Shown one piece after another: positions 37,619 to 48,914 of a DNA stretch of 64,000 bases. The position numbers and the translations under genes were made by a program. The notes beneath the pieces were generated by a model. It searched no databases and was not told the origin of the DNA. It worked only from the letters and a program-made list of their open reading frames with translations. Source of the stretch: Albifimbria verrucaria (taxonomy: Eukaryota; Ascomycota; Sordariomycetes; Hypocreales; Stachybotryaceae). The stretch lies in contig JAHREC010000030.1 of NCBI GenBank assembly GCA_020081605.1, positions 372,001-436,000 on the forward strand, in the 5' to 3' direction. Numbering within the stretch: position 1 is the first letter of the stretch; every line of letters starts with the position of its first letter.

Positions 37619-40600
37619 TTAAACAGAGCCGCGGAGTCTCTGCTTTCTGGCCAACCAGTCGCCAAGCATGTTGTCAAGTTGCTGTTCCACGTGTTAGCAT
37701 GATTAAGTATGGCCAAGCCTGGTAAACTCACTGTTGTAATTTCTGCCAGCTTAGCATTCTGCTCCCTGAACAAAGTTCCTGTGACGGGGTGGTCGCTGCC
37801 AGCGGGTGCCACATTGGTCTTGTCGTACACGACAACCAGAAGGTCGCGGATATGATCGCTCTCGTCGAAGAATGCCCGCAGCTTCGAGTCATCCCACGAC
37901 TCTTCTCTGCTGGTGGTCGTGGAAGTTCCATCCTGGGATACCTCGTCAGCGTGGATAAGCTCCGGGGATGGCGATGACTCTGGCGATATGTCTTCCTGAG
38001 AAGACATATCCACCATGAGGCCGGGAGGTTTGGTACTAACAGGTGACACAGGCGAGACCTCGACCGGAGACTCTGAGAGTCGCCCCGAAGCGTTAGTCTC
38101 CACATTCAAAGGCGTAACAGTCTTGTCGCTAGAGACGGTTGATGCAGTCTGGTAACTGTCAGGGAATGCACCTGGTAGGTGAGGACGTGTAGCCTTATCA
38201 GCAACACCTTCAGAAGCTGGCGTTGGTGCAGGCCGCTGAGGTGGCGGTACGTAAGCGGGTTCATTCGCAGCCTCTGGCTTCATGTTCCTATTCTCTGGAG
38301 CAAAGTCGTCATCCTCGTCCGAGGACATATCGAGATCCATGCGTGCCTTGGCCTGCATGGCCTTCTGTGGTCTTGATTCCAGTCCTGTGCTTGCGCTCCT
38401 TACGGCAGGCTTAGGAGAAGAGGTAGCCCTTTCGTCACGAGCAAGTGACGCGGATCGATCCCTGCTCGTTTCACGAGATAGCTGTTGGGCTGACCGATCT
38501 CTGCTTGATTCACGAGACAGTGGCTGAGCAGAACGATCTCGGCTCGTCTCACGAGACATCTGGGCGGATCGGTCCCTGCTTGATTCGCGAGGTAGCTGCT
38601 GATTGGAAGGGATTTCCTTGGTCTCCTTGGTCTCGGGGTCAACAATACGCATGGATGCCGGTGGCACATTGGATACGTCGTTCGTACGGCCATAGTCCAT
38701 TGTTGATGATTTCGGTCCTGATAGCGTGGGAGCTTTGGTGACGAGGGATGGCTCGATCCTGGGTTGGGGTTTCTGAAGTTTGCCCGAAGCCTTCTGTGAT
38801 GGAGAACTCTTTTCGGGTGATTGCTCGGCAGACATGGGATCCTCACTCTCCCTAGGCTCTGACGGTGTATCCATTGATCGCTTGCCGAACGACTCATCAT
38901 CATCTTCGGACGACTTCTTCTTATCCTTTCGTGAAAAGAAGTTGCGGATAGCACTTGGCTTCTTTTCCTTCTCTCGCTTCTCCTTCTCTTTGTTCTTCTT
39001 TCGATCCTTATCCGACATCAACTCCTTCTCCATCTTCTCCAAGCTGGTCCGCGACTTCATGTCTCTGTTGATAGGATCATTCTGCTGCTGAGGCGCATTG
39101 TCATCGCGCAGCAAGTTTGGAGTGAGTGTGATCTTCTTGGTTTCGACGGTCTCATCTCTAAAGAATGAATCCGTGTTTCTGATGTTGCCGTTGCGCGATT
39201 TGCTTGGGGCTTCAAGCCTGGAATCAATAGCAACATCTTCCGTCTCCTGAGCCCTGTCACGTTCCAGCTCTTCCGCGGTCTCTTCCTTGACAGGCTCTGA
39301 AATCTCCACCTCTTTTCTTGATCGTGTGGCCAGAGGCTTGACTTTGGCGTCGTTCTTAACATCGTCTCCTACAGCATCTTGAACCTTCTGTCGTTCCTGC
39401 TGATCTGACTCTGGCTTTGCCTCTTGGCTTTGCGATTGCTGCTGAGCCTGTTGCTTTTGCTCCTCTTCCGCCTTTTGCTGGTCAATCTGCTGCTGGGCTG
39501 TAACTGGCTGTTTGCCAAAGAGCTCATCGATATCCTCCTCTTCTGAAGAGTAATCGACCTCAGGGTAGTCGACATAGGTAGGGTCTGTGAAGGTAACGGT
39601 CTTGCGCTTTCTTCGAATGCCAGGCATGAAGGGATTCTTGGGCTTAATGGTCTGGTCACCAAGCATAGTAGCGGATAACTAAAGAGAATAAGTAGATGAA
39701 CAAATAATTCAAAAGAATATCCTTACGTCAACATTACGGTGCTTGTTCAGCCGTGCCAGTCTTTCGGTGGGTGTTTCAATGTGCTCCGCGGGAGATATCC
39801 TAAATTTTATGTGAGATTGTGGCATCAGGCTGTTTCAGAGGAGAATGCATACCGATGCTGCTGTCTTTGACTACTCTGACTAGCCACCAGTAACTATTGC
39901 TGTCGTCGAGCAGGACCATTGTATCGCCCTTGGTTGCATTCGCTTGGCCCTCTACTGTGGCGACAAAGGTGTGGAGAGCGTAAACAAACTCGAAATCGAT
40001 TTCCTCTGCAACTTGTAAGCATTCGCCTGCCCAACTAGAAACATTGAAGCGTGGGTCGTCAGGAAAGAAAAGGTCAGAGTCATCTTCGTCGGAGCCATCA
40101 TATGGGATCAGTAAAGACGTTATGCTGTCGTCATGGGGATATAATGCTCATCGCTTGCTCCTTCATTTTCGTCAATCCGGTCTACATAATCATTGGTAGG
40201 GAGCTCCTAAATCCGCCCGTGCCGATGGTGATGATGCGCATTTGACGAAGTTAATGTGATTCGCTGCTCACTCCCGGGGTTCGAAAGGTGTTCACAGGTC
40301 GGGTCGTCTATGGCGTCTGGATCCGGATCCATTCTGATACGCTCACGGCGAAGATAACCATCACTTGTGGAATAGAGAATAGACTTCTCAGTTTGGGAAG
40401 GCGGGCTTGTGTTCATGGGATTTGGAGGTATCGGGGTATGTGAATTTGGCAGAGAACCGAGTCTGCTTAGCTCGTTCTCGGTGGGAGAGTAACTACTCAG
40501 GAGCGGAGGGAGAGAAGAAATTCGTAGTGGCAGGGTCGTATCGGGTGTATCGGAGTAAAACCCACCATCTTCAATCGAGGGCGAGCTCGAGATCTTGTCC

Positions 40601-41188
40601 ATCATGTCATCATCCAGGTCGCCGTCGGCATCGCCGTCCATGTCGCCCTCGTCGGACGACGAGACGCCGCCATTCTGCGCAATGGCAAGCGCATCCTCCT
40701 CGTCCTTGTGTTGCATTGCGCTGCCGTTGAGAGACTTGGAAACGCCGGCGGCCAGGTCCTCCGCGTACTGATGAATGTCGCCGTTGCCGTTATTCCAGGA
40801 AAGATGGGGCTGCGCGCCTCCTCGACGGCAGTCTCCTGAGCGACTTCGCGAAGGGTCTCGGCCTGATGGGGAGCGAGAGACGGGTTCGGTTGGGCGTTGA
40901 TATGTTTCGAGGCTGACGGTGCGTGGTGATCTTGCAGATCGATGGTGTCTAATGCGACAGAGCGAAAGACTCGCGTGGTTAGCCAGAGCGTGAAATTTGG
41001 CAGGCAAAACTAATGAGATAACAGAAGGCTGGGGCAAGGATACAGAAGGCAGACAGGCTCGATCTGGTAGGGTCGGATTACTTGGGGAAGGGCACGGCCA
41101 CGGGTCGCGCATGGGATAATCTTTTTGGGTTATAGGGGAGAGAGGGAAGGGTAGACTCACCAGCACGGACAATTGACGGGCGTGTCAT
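37619..41188 (-). CDS. teaC: SH3-domain cell-end polarity protein (TeaC / Tea4 / Bud14 family)
   Basis: Links microtubule plus-end marks to formins and type 1 phosphatase at hyphal tips and septa. The SH3 domain reads EFVYALHTFVATVEGQ.., SYWWLVRVVKDSSIGYLP and AEHIETPTERLARLNKHRN. After it come NPFMPGIRRKRKTVTFTDPTY (an RKRKTVTF phosphatase-docking-like motif), a long disordered Ser/Glu-rich region with SRESSRDRSAQ repeats, and the C-terminus LDNMLGDWLARKQRLRG. Exons: 41188-41161, 40948-39853, 39799-39727, 39678-37732, 37681-37619. Coding-strand C runs at 40806-40809, 40135-40138 and 39790-39792 are each one base short. Between HHHHRHGRI and ELPTNDYVDR lies a TAG (40207-40209) that is not explained by a missing base. 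About 1065 residues if read through. Confidence 0.85.
38437..38600 (-). repeat. SRESSRDRSAQ coding repeats in TeaC
   Basis: About five near-identical units of 14-16 codons encoding (L)SRE(S/T)SRDRSAQ in the disordered region. In-frame and degenerate; such repeats commonly vary in copy number. Confidence 0.7.
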
Positions 41189-43880
41189 GGCGGCGGTAGG
41201 TTGAAACAACCTAACAGGCCTCGTACAAGCTCGTCCGAATTGACCTTGGCAGGCTGAGATTTAGATGCTTGATTCGCGCCCCAGGGATGCCAGTTAACTG
41301 CCGTTGACTGAGGTGGACATGAAGCGAAATTCGGCGGGGCAAGGCAAGCCTGCTAGGCAAGAGGGAGAGGTTGGCCAGCAAATCGCAAGATTGGGAGAAG
41401 CAGGGTCGAGGGGATGATGATTTCGTTTTTACCAGGGTACGTTTCTCCACAGGCGCTGGTGTCAGAGATGCCTTGGGGCGCGCACACAGGGCGGACAGTT
41501 GGTTGAGACGGACCAAGGGAAAACGAGAATGATGGTGACGATGATGATGAATTGAGGAGAAGGGCAGGGAGCGCAACGGCGACGGAGATGTGGTATCGGA
41601 AGGCGGCGAGAGGTATGTACGATGGACGCTTGGAAGCAGACTACAGAGTCAGATCCTCCTGGCAGGAATTCTCCCACAAATCCAATGCCTGTGCCTGGGT
41701 CGAGGAGGTTGGGTCGGTCGTTGGACACGTTTGGGCTATGAATATCATCGGGAGCCAGGGGTTGGAGGGAAAAAAGGTGGGACGAGGGCCGGGGTCACTT
41801 CAGTTCAGTCCTGGGTGGAAAAGGAGAGCGCAGCCTGAGAGGGAGGTTGTGGGGTTGCTTTTTAAAGGTACCTGCTTGCTAACGCAAGGCCAGCCAAGGT
41901 ACCTGCAGTCAATGTCTCTGGTTAATACTTGCTCGACCTCGTCCGCCCCTATAATACAAGCAGACAAGCACTAGCTGAATACCCGACATTATGCCCAAGA
42001 CATTGATTGCTGTGCGCCGCGGAAGCCGTGAGCGACCAAATTTAGTCGTTCTGGGATATGATGATCGGCCGGCCAGGGCGAGGCATTGCATTGACGGGTA
42101 GATAGGTCGACTACCAACAAGTGGAATTGCCTAGTAGGTAGGTGCCTTAAGTATCTAGGTACCTAGGGAGGTTTCGCTGACGTCCCCGGAGTTCCAATTT
42201 CTTACTGGCCATGTACCTCCATTAACAGAGTCTCATTATCCCGATAAGCAAGCCCGCATGTGCTGGTCAATGGCGCTTCTCCGGCGTGACGAAAATCCCA
42301 AGAGAACGAGAAAGGGAAAATTGCGGTTTCACAAGATATGCATGCTCTCTTCCACGTCAACCTCCCCATGGCATCACATCGTATCGCATTGCATCACCTC
42401 ACGAGAAAACCGTCAAAGACAGAACCAGGTGAGAAGCCATGCCAGAGAACGCATGCCTAGCGGGGCTGAAACATACTGCGCCAGGAGGATGCGTCCCATT
42501 GGCCCACCCCTGGGCTTCTCCGTCACGTCACGCTGTGCATCGATGATCTGGTAGGCTTATCCTGTGCCATAATTAAATTGCATCTCCTCGGGATCAAGCC
42601 CAGGATCTGCTTCGCCCTACCAATCTGGTATTTTCTCCAATTCCAGCCCGTGCTGGCCCAGTTTCGTCCTGCGTCACTCCTCGTAAAGACGTTGGATCCC
42701 CGGGATCGACTTATACCATAGCCATGCGCTGTTTGTAGGTACCCAGCACTTTCTCCACCACCAGTGTTTGAGGTTGGTTTGAAACCGATCTGTGTGCACG
42801 TGACCTCCATCCGTTTCCTACTCGATCGCCGTTGGTGAAGCAGCTTAAAGACAGCTTATTCATAACCATAAGCCATCTGATGATCAGTCTATGGAGATGA
42901 GCGAATCATACGATCACATCCACCGTTGCCAGTCTGTGCACCTCGATCATCAGATGCGACACACGTTAATTTGCGAGGACCTTCACTTTCGCTCGCAGTG
43001 TACAACGTCAATCAGTCTATTCGTGAATGCCTCCTGTCTTATACATGTACCTACCCTATATTGAATTCCCTCTTGCATAAGGCCACAACACCACTACAGA
43101 CAAGAGGGTTGAGACACATTTTCTTTCGATAATTCGGGCTTTAATCGTTGTTTTCATGTGAACCAGGCTGGATGGCGCCACTTGCTCCCAATACTTCAAA
43201 CTGCTGTAGTTGGAATATCGTGTTTGGAATATTATCACCCCAAGTACAGCATAACTTAATGCATCTCGGATATACCCTCGAAACAACCTAGTAAATTACG
43301 AACATACAAAAGTCTACTTACCCACCTGAAATTAACCCATACCAGCCCCGGTAAACTCATTAGAAACATTCAGCGGTTTTCACCGAGCCGTTTAAGCTAC
43401 TGACCAACCATGGCTAGCCGAATGACTTGGACAAATGCACGCACAGATGTGTCACCAACTCCCTACCTGTGCACATACCAGCCGTTACTCTGCAGCCAGC
43501 GACAGGCCAAATGCAACGTTGAAACCCTTGCGACTACTGCATAATCACGAAAAGACAAATCTGTCCTATAAAGTGCATAGATAAGAGTATCAGGCTCTTG
43601 TGGCAGATGAACTATCTAAGTTGTCAGGTGGCATCGAGTTGATCGCAACCTTCCAACCTTGGCAGGGATTGTCAGTGAACTCAACACATGGCCTTGCTCA
43701 TGATAGTGCATACTGAGTAGGTCCAGATGCTTCACGAGGACGCATTGAATTATGTATAACAACAGAGAAACATTATTATTATAAATCATGGGCTTGCTCT
43801 TGGGCATCTTGGAAATGTATAGCCGTAGTATAAGGAAACACAATCCACGCCGTTAATACCAAATCCCCTATAGCGACAGT
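41189..43880. other. Intergenic, teaC to subtilase
   Basis: The left part is the promoter and probable leader of teaC and carries three AGGTACCT palindromes at 41866-41873, 41897-41904 and 42157-42164, plus TAGGTAGGT motifs near 42135. The right part is the subtilase promoter. No gene that I can support. Confidence 0.5.
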
Positions 43881-45168
43881 ATGCAAGTTTTATCTGTACT
43901 AACGTTGGCCTCCTTGGCCTTTGCCGCCCTGGCGGTGAAGCGTAATGAGCCTGCTGCATTACTAAAACCTCAGGGTGAGGTCATTCCTGGCAAGTATATT
44001 GTTCGAATGAAGGATGCTGCCGACATGTCAACAGCCGCTACTACATACGGCGCCTCACACACCTACACTTCGAAAAGCTTCAAAGGATTTGCAGCAAAGC
44101 TTGACGATGAAAGTCTCGAAACAATCAGAAACAACCCTAATGTAGGTTTCATCACCATTTACGAGGCGCGTCCCTAACTCCATTTTAGGTTGAGTATATT
44201 GAACATGATCAAATCGTCAATGCTTTTGAGTACCTGTCTCAAGAGAACGCACCATGGGGGCTTTCGCGGATCTCCCACACAGAGAACGGCGCAAACAACT
44301 ACGTCTTCGACAGCTCTGCCGGCGAGGGACTTGCGTCTATATCATTGATACGGGAATTAAGACCGACCATGAGGAGTTTGAAGGCCGTGCCGAGTGGGTA
44401 CACAACTTCACCGATGACGGTCATGATGGCGATGGTGGCGGCCACGGCACATGGGTTGCTGGCCTCGTCGCTTCGCGCTCATACGGAGTAGCCAAGAAGG
44501 CCAAGGTCCTTGCGCTCAAGGTGTTCCGAGATGATGGTACCACAGAAAGTTCCACCGTCATTGCTGCCATGGATTTTGTGGCGCAAGATGCGCCCAAGCG
44601 TAACTGTCCTTCTGGCCATATTGCCAACATGTCGCTTGGTGGTGGTTATAGCCAGGCCACCAACGACGCCGCGGACGCCATGGTAAAGGCTGGTGTGTTT
44701 GTCGCTGTGGCTGCTGGCAACAGCAATGTTGATGCCGGACAAACCTCGCCGGCTTCAGCACCACTGGCCTGTACTGTCGGTGCCACAGGCCCCAATGATG
44801 CCCGTGCCGCGTTCTCTAGCTATGGGCCGGTTGTCGATATCTGGGCTCCTGGAGTAAATCTTGAATCCACCTCATACGAGGGTGGCTCTGTGAGTGTCTC
44901 CGATCTGAGTACTAAGGACACTTGCTGATGGGTAATAGACTTCCGCGTCTGGAACATCAGGTGCTAGCCCCTAGTTGCTGGGCTTGGTGCCTACCTGATG
45001 AAACTCGAGGGCTTGAAAGGTGGCGAAGGTGTTTGTGATCGTATCAAGAAGCTTGCTACCAAGAACGCCCTGGCTGATCTGCCGGATGGAAGCTCTAATC
45101 GGCTGGCTTACAACGGTGCTCCTAGACGGGAAAACATCTCGTTAGCTGCTGCGTATCAACAAGGGTGA
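43881..45168 (+). CDS. Secreted proteinase K-like subtilisin (S8 family)
   Basis: Extracellular serine endopeptidase. It has a signal peptide (about residues 1-18, MQVLSVLTLASLAFAALA), an I9 inhibitor propeptide (GKYIVRMKD..SFKGFAAKL..EYIEHDQ), then the catalytic domain: Asp in YIIDTGI, His in GHGTW, oxyanion Asn in VAVAAGN, Ser in SGTSGAS. Introns are 44142-44188 and 44890-44938. Two one-base gaps must be filled: GGG 44326-44328 (restores GEGTCVYIIDTGI) and CCCC 44968-44971 (restores SGTSGASPLVAGLGAYLM and removes an apparent stop). The corrected protein keeps the triad but differs from the usual HGTHVAG and GTSMASPHVAG: Trp replaces the second His, Gly the Met and Leu the His. It may be an atypical enzyme or mildly decayed. 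Confidence 0.82.
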
Positions 45169-45496
45169 ATATTATACCAAGTAACTAGTCGGAGTTCAAT
45201 ATCTGTGCACTATATACATCTCCAAAATCCGTGTGTGTATGTATGGATGGACATATTGTTCGGACTAATCTCTCTAGCAATAAGCACTAATTCTGAGATC
45301 TCGCGCCTGGCGAAAGCAAAAGGTTATCAATTTTGGTAGAGGTTAACGTTCTATAGTGTACTGTTTGAGCTTGTTGTTTCTGCCTGGGTGTTGGCCGAGT
45401 TACACGGGACACAGACCACGAACTTTGTCGTCTTTTATCATTGAAACCTGTAACTTGTAGCCCGCAGATGATGTTTTTCCCTCCCGTAACATCATC
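45169..45496. other. Intergenic, subtilase to APH-like gene
   Basis: Short spacer with the 3' end of the subtilase gene and the promoter of the kinase-like gene. Nothing else seen. Confidence 0.6.
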
Positions 45497-46381
45497 ATGA
45501 CAGAACCGCACGTTCCTGCTCCGTATCATTTCGATACCCAACACAATGGCACTTACCATATGGCTATTCGCAATACACGGATGCGCCGATTACTCATCCT
45601 GATAGCACTCCAAACCACTGCTCGACTGTATCACGGCATCGGGCCAGGCGCGCCTATTTCGAAACATCTCATCGTTAAATCGGGGCAGTTTACTCACCTT
45701 ACTGAAGCCGCTACGATGGAGTTCGTTGCTGCCAATACTTCGATCCCGGTGCCTCGCGTGTACTGCTCATTTGTCCATAATAATGAGGCGTATATTGTAA
45801 TGGAACGAATGCAGGGCGAATCCATTGGAAAGGTGTGGAGTACACTATCGGCTTCAGACCGTGAAAGTATTCTCACCCAACTTCGAGCTATGTTACAGGA
45901 GCTAAGGAGCCTCAAACCACCTCCTAGAACAGGCGTGCAGAGCTGTGAGGGCGGGTCCTTGATAGACCCTCGCAACACTCGGTCTCGCCCTAGATTTGGC
46001 CCGTTCGACTCGATTGCAGAATTCCATATTTGGCTTCGAGATTATTTTCAACCAACAAAAGCCAAACCCAATCACTTGGAAGAGGGAGAATGGCAAGACC
46101 TTGTGGATATGACAGCGAAGCAGGATACACCATGGCCGCCTCCTGTCTTTACGCACGGTGATTTGAACCCCTCTAATATATTTGTTCGTGGCTCCAAAGT
46201 CATCGGCATCATCGATTGGAGATGTGCTGGGTGGTACCCTCATTATTGGGAGTATACCTCTGCCTGGTGTGGAAATGTCACACGAGGAACTTGGCAGAGG
46301 GTATTACACAACTTCCTCGACCCATACCCTGAAGAGCTGGAGATGGAAAAAACCCGCCAAAGGTGGTGGGGTGAGATTTGA
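45497..46381 (+). CDS. APH-fold phosphotransferase (aminoglycoside phosphotransferase/choline kinase-like)
   Basis: Protein-kinase-like phosphotransferase; the substrate is unknown, as for most fungal members. Visible elements are an N-lobe lysine region (HLIVKSG), IPVPRVYCSFVHNNEAYIVMERMQGESIG for the hinge, the catalytic loop VFTHGDLNPSNIF (HGD..N) and the metal-binding IIDWRCAGWYPHYWEY. It is a single exon of 294 residues, near the family's usual 280-320, and needs no frame correction. It sits between the subtilase and the DUF6914-like gene in a block of accessory genes. Confidence 0.85.
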   Translation: MTEPHVPAPYHFDTQHNGTYHMAIRNTRMRRLLILIALQTTARLYHGIGPGAPISKHLIVKSGQFTHLTEAATMEFVAANTSIPVPRVYCSFVHNNEAYIVMERMQGESIGKVWSTLSASDRESILTQLRAMLQELRSLKPPPRTGVQSCEGGSLIDPRNTRSRPRFGPFDSIAEFHIWLRDYFQPTKAKPNHLEEGEWQDLVDMTAKQDTPWPPPVFTHGDLNPSNIFVRGSKVIGIIDWRCAGWYPHYWEYTSAWCGNVTRGTWQRVLHNFLDPYPEELEMEKTRQRWWGEI

Positions 46382-46490
46382 AATGTTGAAAGCTGATGAT
46401 AACGAGTACATAATTCGAGAGCTACTCTACAAACTGGACTGGCAGAGGAAAGGATGAGGATTTTGGCTCAACGCAATGGCCTTTGAGACA

Positions 46491-47062
46491 TCAAGGCAGA
46501 ATTTCTTTCCCTTTCAGCATATTCCATGTTGGTTTGGGTGCCTCTATGTCCGCTGATTTGTTATACCGACCCGCTGATGACTTCTCAGCGACATAACGTC
46601 GAGCTAGATGCTCGATCTGGGGCCAGTCTAATATTGCAGTCCCAACAGCAGTCCCATCACTGGCTAGCCTCGAAAGGACGTCGGCAACCCAAGTACGACA
46701 GCGCCAAGTAGGATCATTTCCGACGACTGGCGTTGTTCGAAGGATCTCAAGAAGTCGCCTTTCATCTGTGACTTTGGCGACGGTAACACGAGCGAGGAGG
46801 GTAACGGTGTTTTGTACGTTATCTAGCTTGGTCTCTTCATATACCCAGCGACCAGATGGGAGGTTTTTGACGTGGTAGCGCACCCCAGCCACCGGAGGTT
46901 TGACCTCAAGTTTGGGACCAACTAGGAATCCCCAATGGTACCTATGAAGAAGTTTGAGCTTGAAGTTGGGCGATATGATGGTTCGACTCACTTTCGTTCT
47001 TCGTTATTCTGCACTCCACTGGGGTAGACACCAACGTATAGCCTTTTCTTATCAGAAACCAT
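46491..47062 (-). CDS. Fungal protein of unknown function, DUF6914-like
   Basis: About 173 residues from two exons, 47062-46992 and 46941-46491, with an intron of 50 nt. The order KRLYVGVYPSGVQ, YHWGFLVGPKLE, GVRYHVKN..GRWVYEE, LLARVTVAKV and TPVVGNDPTWRCRTWVADVL matches what I remember of the fungal DUF6914 family, whose function is unknown. The Cys after Trp and the HWG..VGPK..YHVKN pattern recall a compact papain-like or NlpC-type fold, but this is only an impression. The start ATG is chosen because it directly precedes the conserved LYVGVYP. Confidence 0.7.
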
Positions 47063-47440
47063 TCTGTAATTCTTATAGCCACGTAAGTAAATGTGAAGTT
47101 TTGTGAATGTTTGTTTGCAGAGACTTTGGTGCACGGCAGGTAGTAAGCAGGTTGATCCAAAAACCGGAAGTAATGTATCAAAGCAAGCCCATCGACAACT
47201 GCACCCTAAGGTCCTTGAGTTCATCCTACCTTTTTACCTCTAGAGAATCACTTTAACTTGTTGATCTCTGAAGGTAATGACTCGTTGGTTCATCACTTAT
47301 AGGGAGCGAATGCGCCAGTTGATCGGATATGAGAATTCTGTTGATCATGCTACAGTCCCAAAATGCTAAATGCATCGCATCACAAGGCGGCTTAAATTCT
47401 CCAGACGCGTACAAAAACCACTGGTGGCCAGAAATGCAAA
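47063..47440. other. Spacer beside the NLR relic
   Basis: Promoter side of the DUF6914-like gene and probably further degraded downstream sequence of the NLR relic. No readable domain. Confidence 0.4.
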
Positions 47441-48130
47441 ATAACAACCAATGCAGACCTCTGTTGGTAGTATGAATGTTTCACGTTGTTGATATTGGAG
47501 GCGAGGCTGGCCATTCGCAATAATCTTTGCCATTGCATCTCTGAGACTAAAGTACGCGGCAAGATGCGGTCCGGTCACCTGCTTGCCTTTTTCTGGCTAT
47601 ATTGTGTAGCTCCTGAATATAGCTACCTTATTATTATTATTATTATAACTTAAGCAGCGGTTAAAATATTAGCTTCCTTTTATAGTAGATTGATTATTAA
47701 TAGAATATTCTTTATTAAAGCTATCGAAGCGTGGAATCCTTAATACCAGGTAGTATAATTATATAATAAATATAATATAAATCTTTATTTAAGATCCTAA
47801 TCTATTATATAAATCCTATTAATAAAGTATTTAAAAGAAAGGTAGGTAATATAAATATTAATAATTTCAGCTTCTGTATTAAGGAATCTATTATTTAATA
47901 TTCTATCGAAATATTCCTATATAGTATAGTATATTAACTGAATAATACTGCTGTCTTTATCCACAGTTACCAGCTTAGTATAAATTGATACTATTTTCTC
48001 CACCTGTGTGAAGGCTTCCATATCTAGGTGGGAGGTCCCTATCTCCACGGTAAGCGCATGCTGCAGCTCAATCTTCGTAAGTGGCCTCTTCGCACAGGTG
48101 ATGCGAAAGATCAAAGTTAAGCAGGAGCCA
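47440..48130 (-). pseudogene. Truncated NACHT-ankyrin (NLR-like) gene relic with RIP-like mutations
   Basis: Fungal NLRs of this type act in non-self recognition and programmed cell death. On the minus strand the relic shows the winged-helix part after the NACHT domain (ITCAKRPLTKIELQHALTVEIG, VTVDKDSSIIQLIYYT), then a segment of about 340 bases (47590-47940) that is extremely AT-rich, then the ankyrin-region opening TGPHLAAYFSLRDAMAKII. Read in the same frame, the AT-rich part still follows the family: YYTI-stop-EYF for HYTTQEYF, NTEAEIINIYITYLSF, and LYSGATQYSQ before the ankyrins. Family Gln and Trp codons have become TAG/TAA/TGA, the outcome expected of C-to-T change. The NACHT domain and most ankyrins are absent. 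Confidence 0.75.
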
Positions 48131-48438
48131 ACAAGGTGCAGGCAGCTGGCATAAAGACTTCCCACCCTCTCCAAGAAATTTCCGAACTTCGACCTTTCAC
48201 CATTCATCATTCATTGCTTCCACCAAAAATCATCCATCAAGTTCATCCATCAAGTTCATCGACAAAGTTATCCATCCATCATCATCATTCTCTTTTACTA
48301 TCGCAGTCCTAAGCTTCTGCTTCTACGAGTCTACCTCTACACTACTATAGCTTCACACTTTCTCAGGTTTGCATCTCTGCCCTTTAATCTGACTATCCTA
48401 ACATTATTATTCTACCAGACGGTGGACGCGTTATTACC

Positions 48439-48914
48439 ATGGATGCGATACAGTTTTCTAAGCTCTTTGACTTGTTTGTCAATATAGACACGAAGCTTAC
48501 CACTCTTGACACGAGGCTTACCACTCTTGACACGAAGCTTACCACCCTTGACGCGAAAGTTACCAAAATGGAGGCCAAGTTTGATGCCAAGTTTGCTGCC
48601 ATGGACGCGCGAATCACTGCTATCGAGACTGAAGTAGCAAAGACAAGACGCAGTCTTTCGCCAATAAGTTTGACGACGGAATGATTCCGTGTATGTTCTT
48701 TGCTTCTCTTGACCAAACCTAGCTAATTTAATCCATAGGCGCGATATCAAACATTCGAGAACCGGAATGGGCTACGCATAGATCTATACATTCGATGGAT
48801 CAACTGACTTTCCATCCTTGTACAGTCAATGAGAAGCTAAAGGAGTCTGTCAAGCAGGTGAAAGAAGGGTTCGAGAGATTCAGGCTTCAAGACATCAAAG
48901 CAGTTGGAGAATAA
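48439..48914 (+). CDS. Small coiled-coil protein with heptad repeats, unknown function
   Basis: The N-terminal ~75 residues are heptads (KLTTLDT three times, then KVTKMEAKFDAKFAAMDARITAIETEV), a clear coiled coil. Read without change the protein stops at 82 residues. One T added to the run at 48656-48658 plus an intron at 48691-48738 (donor GTATGT) extends it through FANKFDDGMIPCAISNIREPEWATHRSIHSM.. to a second helical segment ending at 48914, about 140 residues. I believe the longer form. The first heptads are encoded by a 21-nt tandem repeat. I do not recognise the family; similar coiled-coil proteins occur in other fungi from memory only. Confidence 0.6.
48490..48552 (+). repeat. 21-nt in-frame tandem repeat, three copies
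   Basis: Three copies, each differing from the first by at most one base, encoding the heptads of the coiled-coil protein; a fourth, diverged unit follows at 48553-48573. Confidence 0.85.

Noticed and set aside
44966..44976. Stop codon at the active-site serine as proof that the subtilase is dead
   Set aside because: The stop disappears when one C is added to the CCCC run, giving the family sequence SPxVAGLGAYLM.
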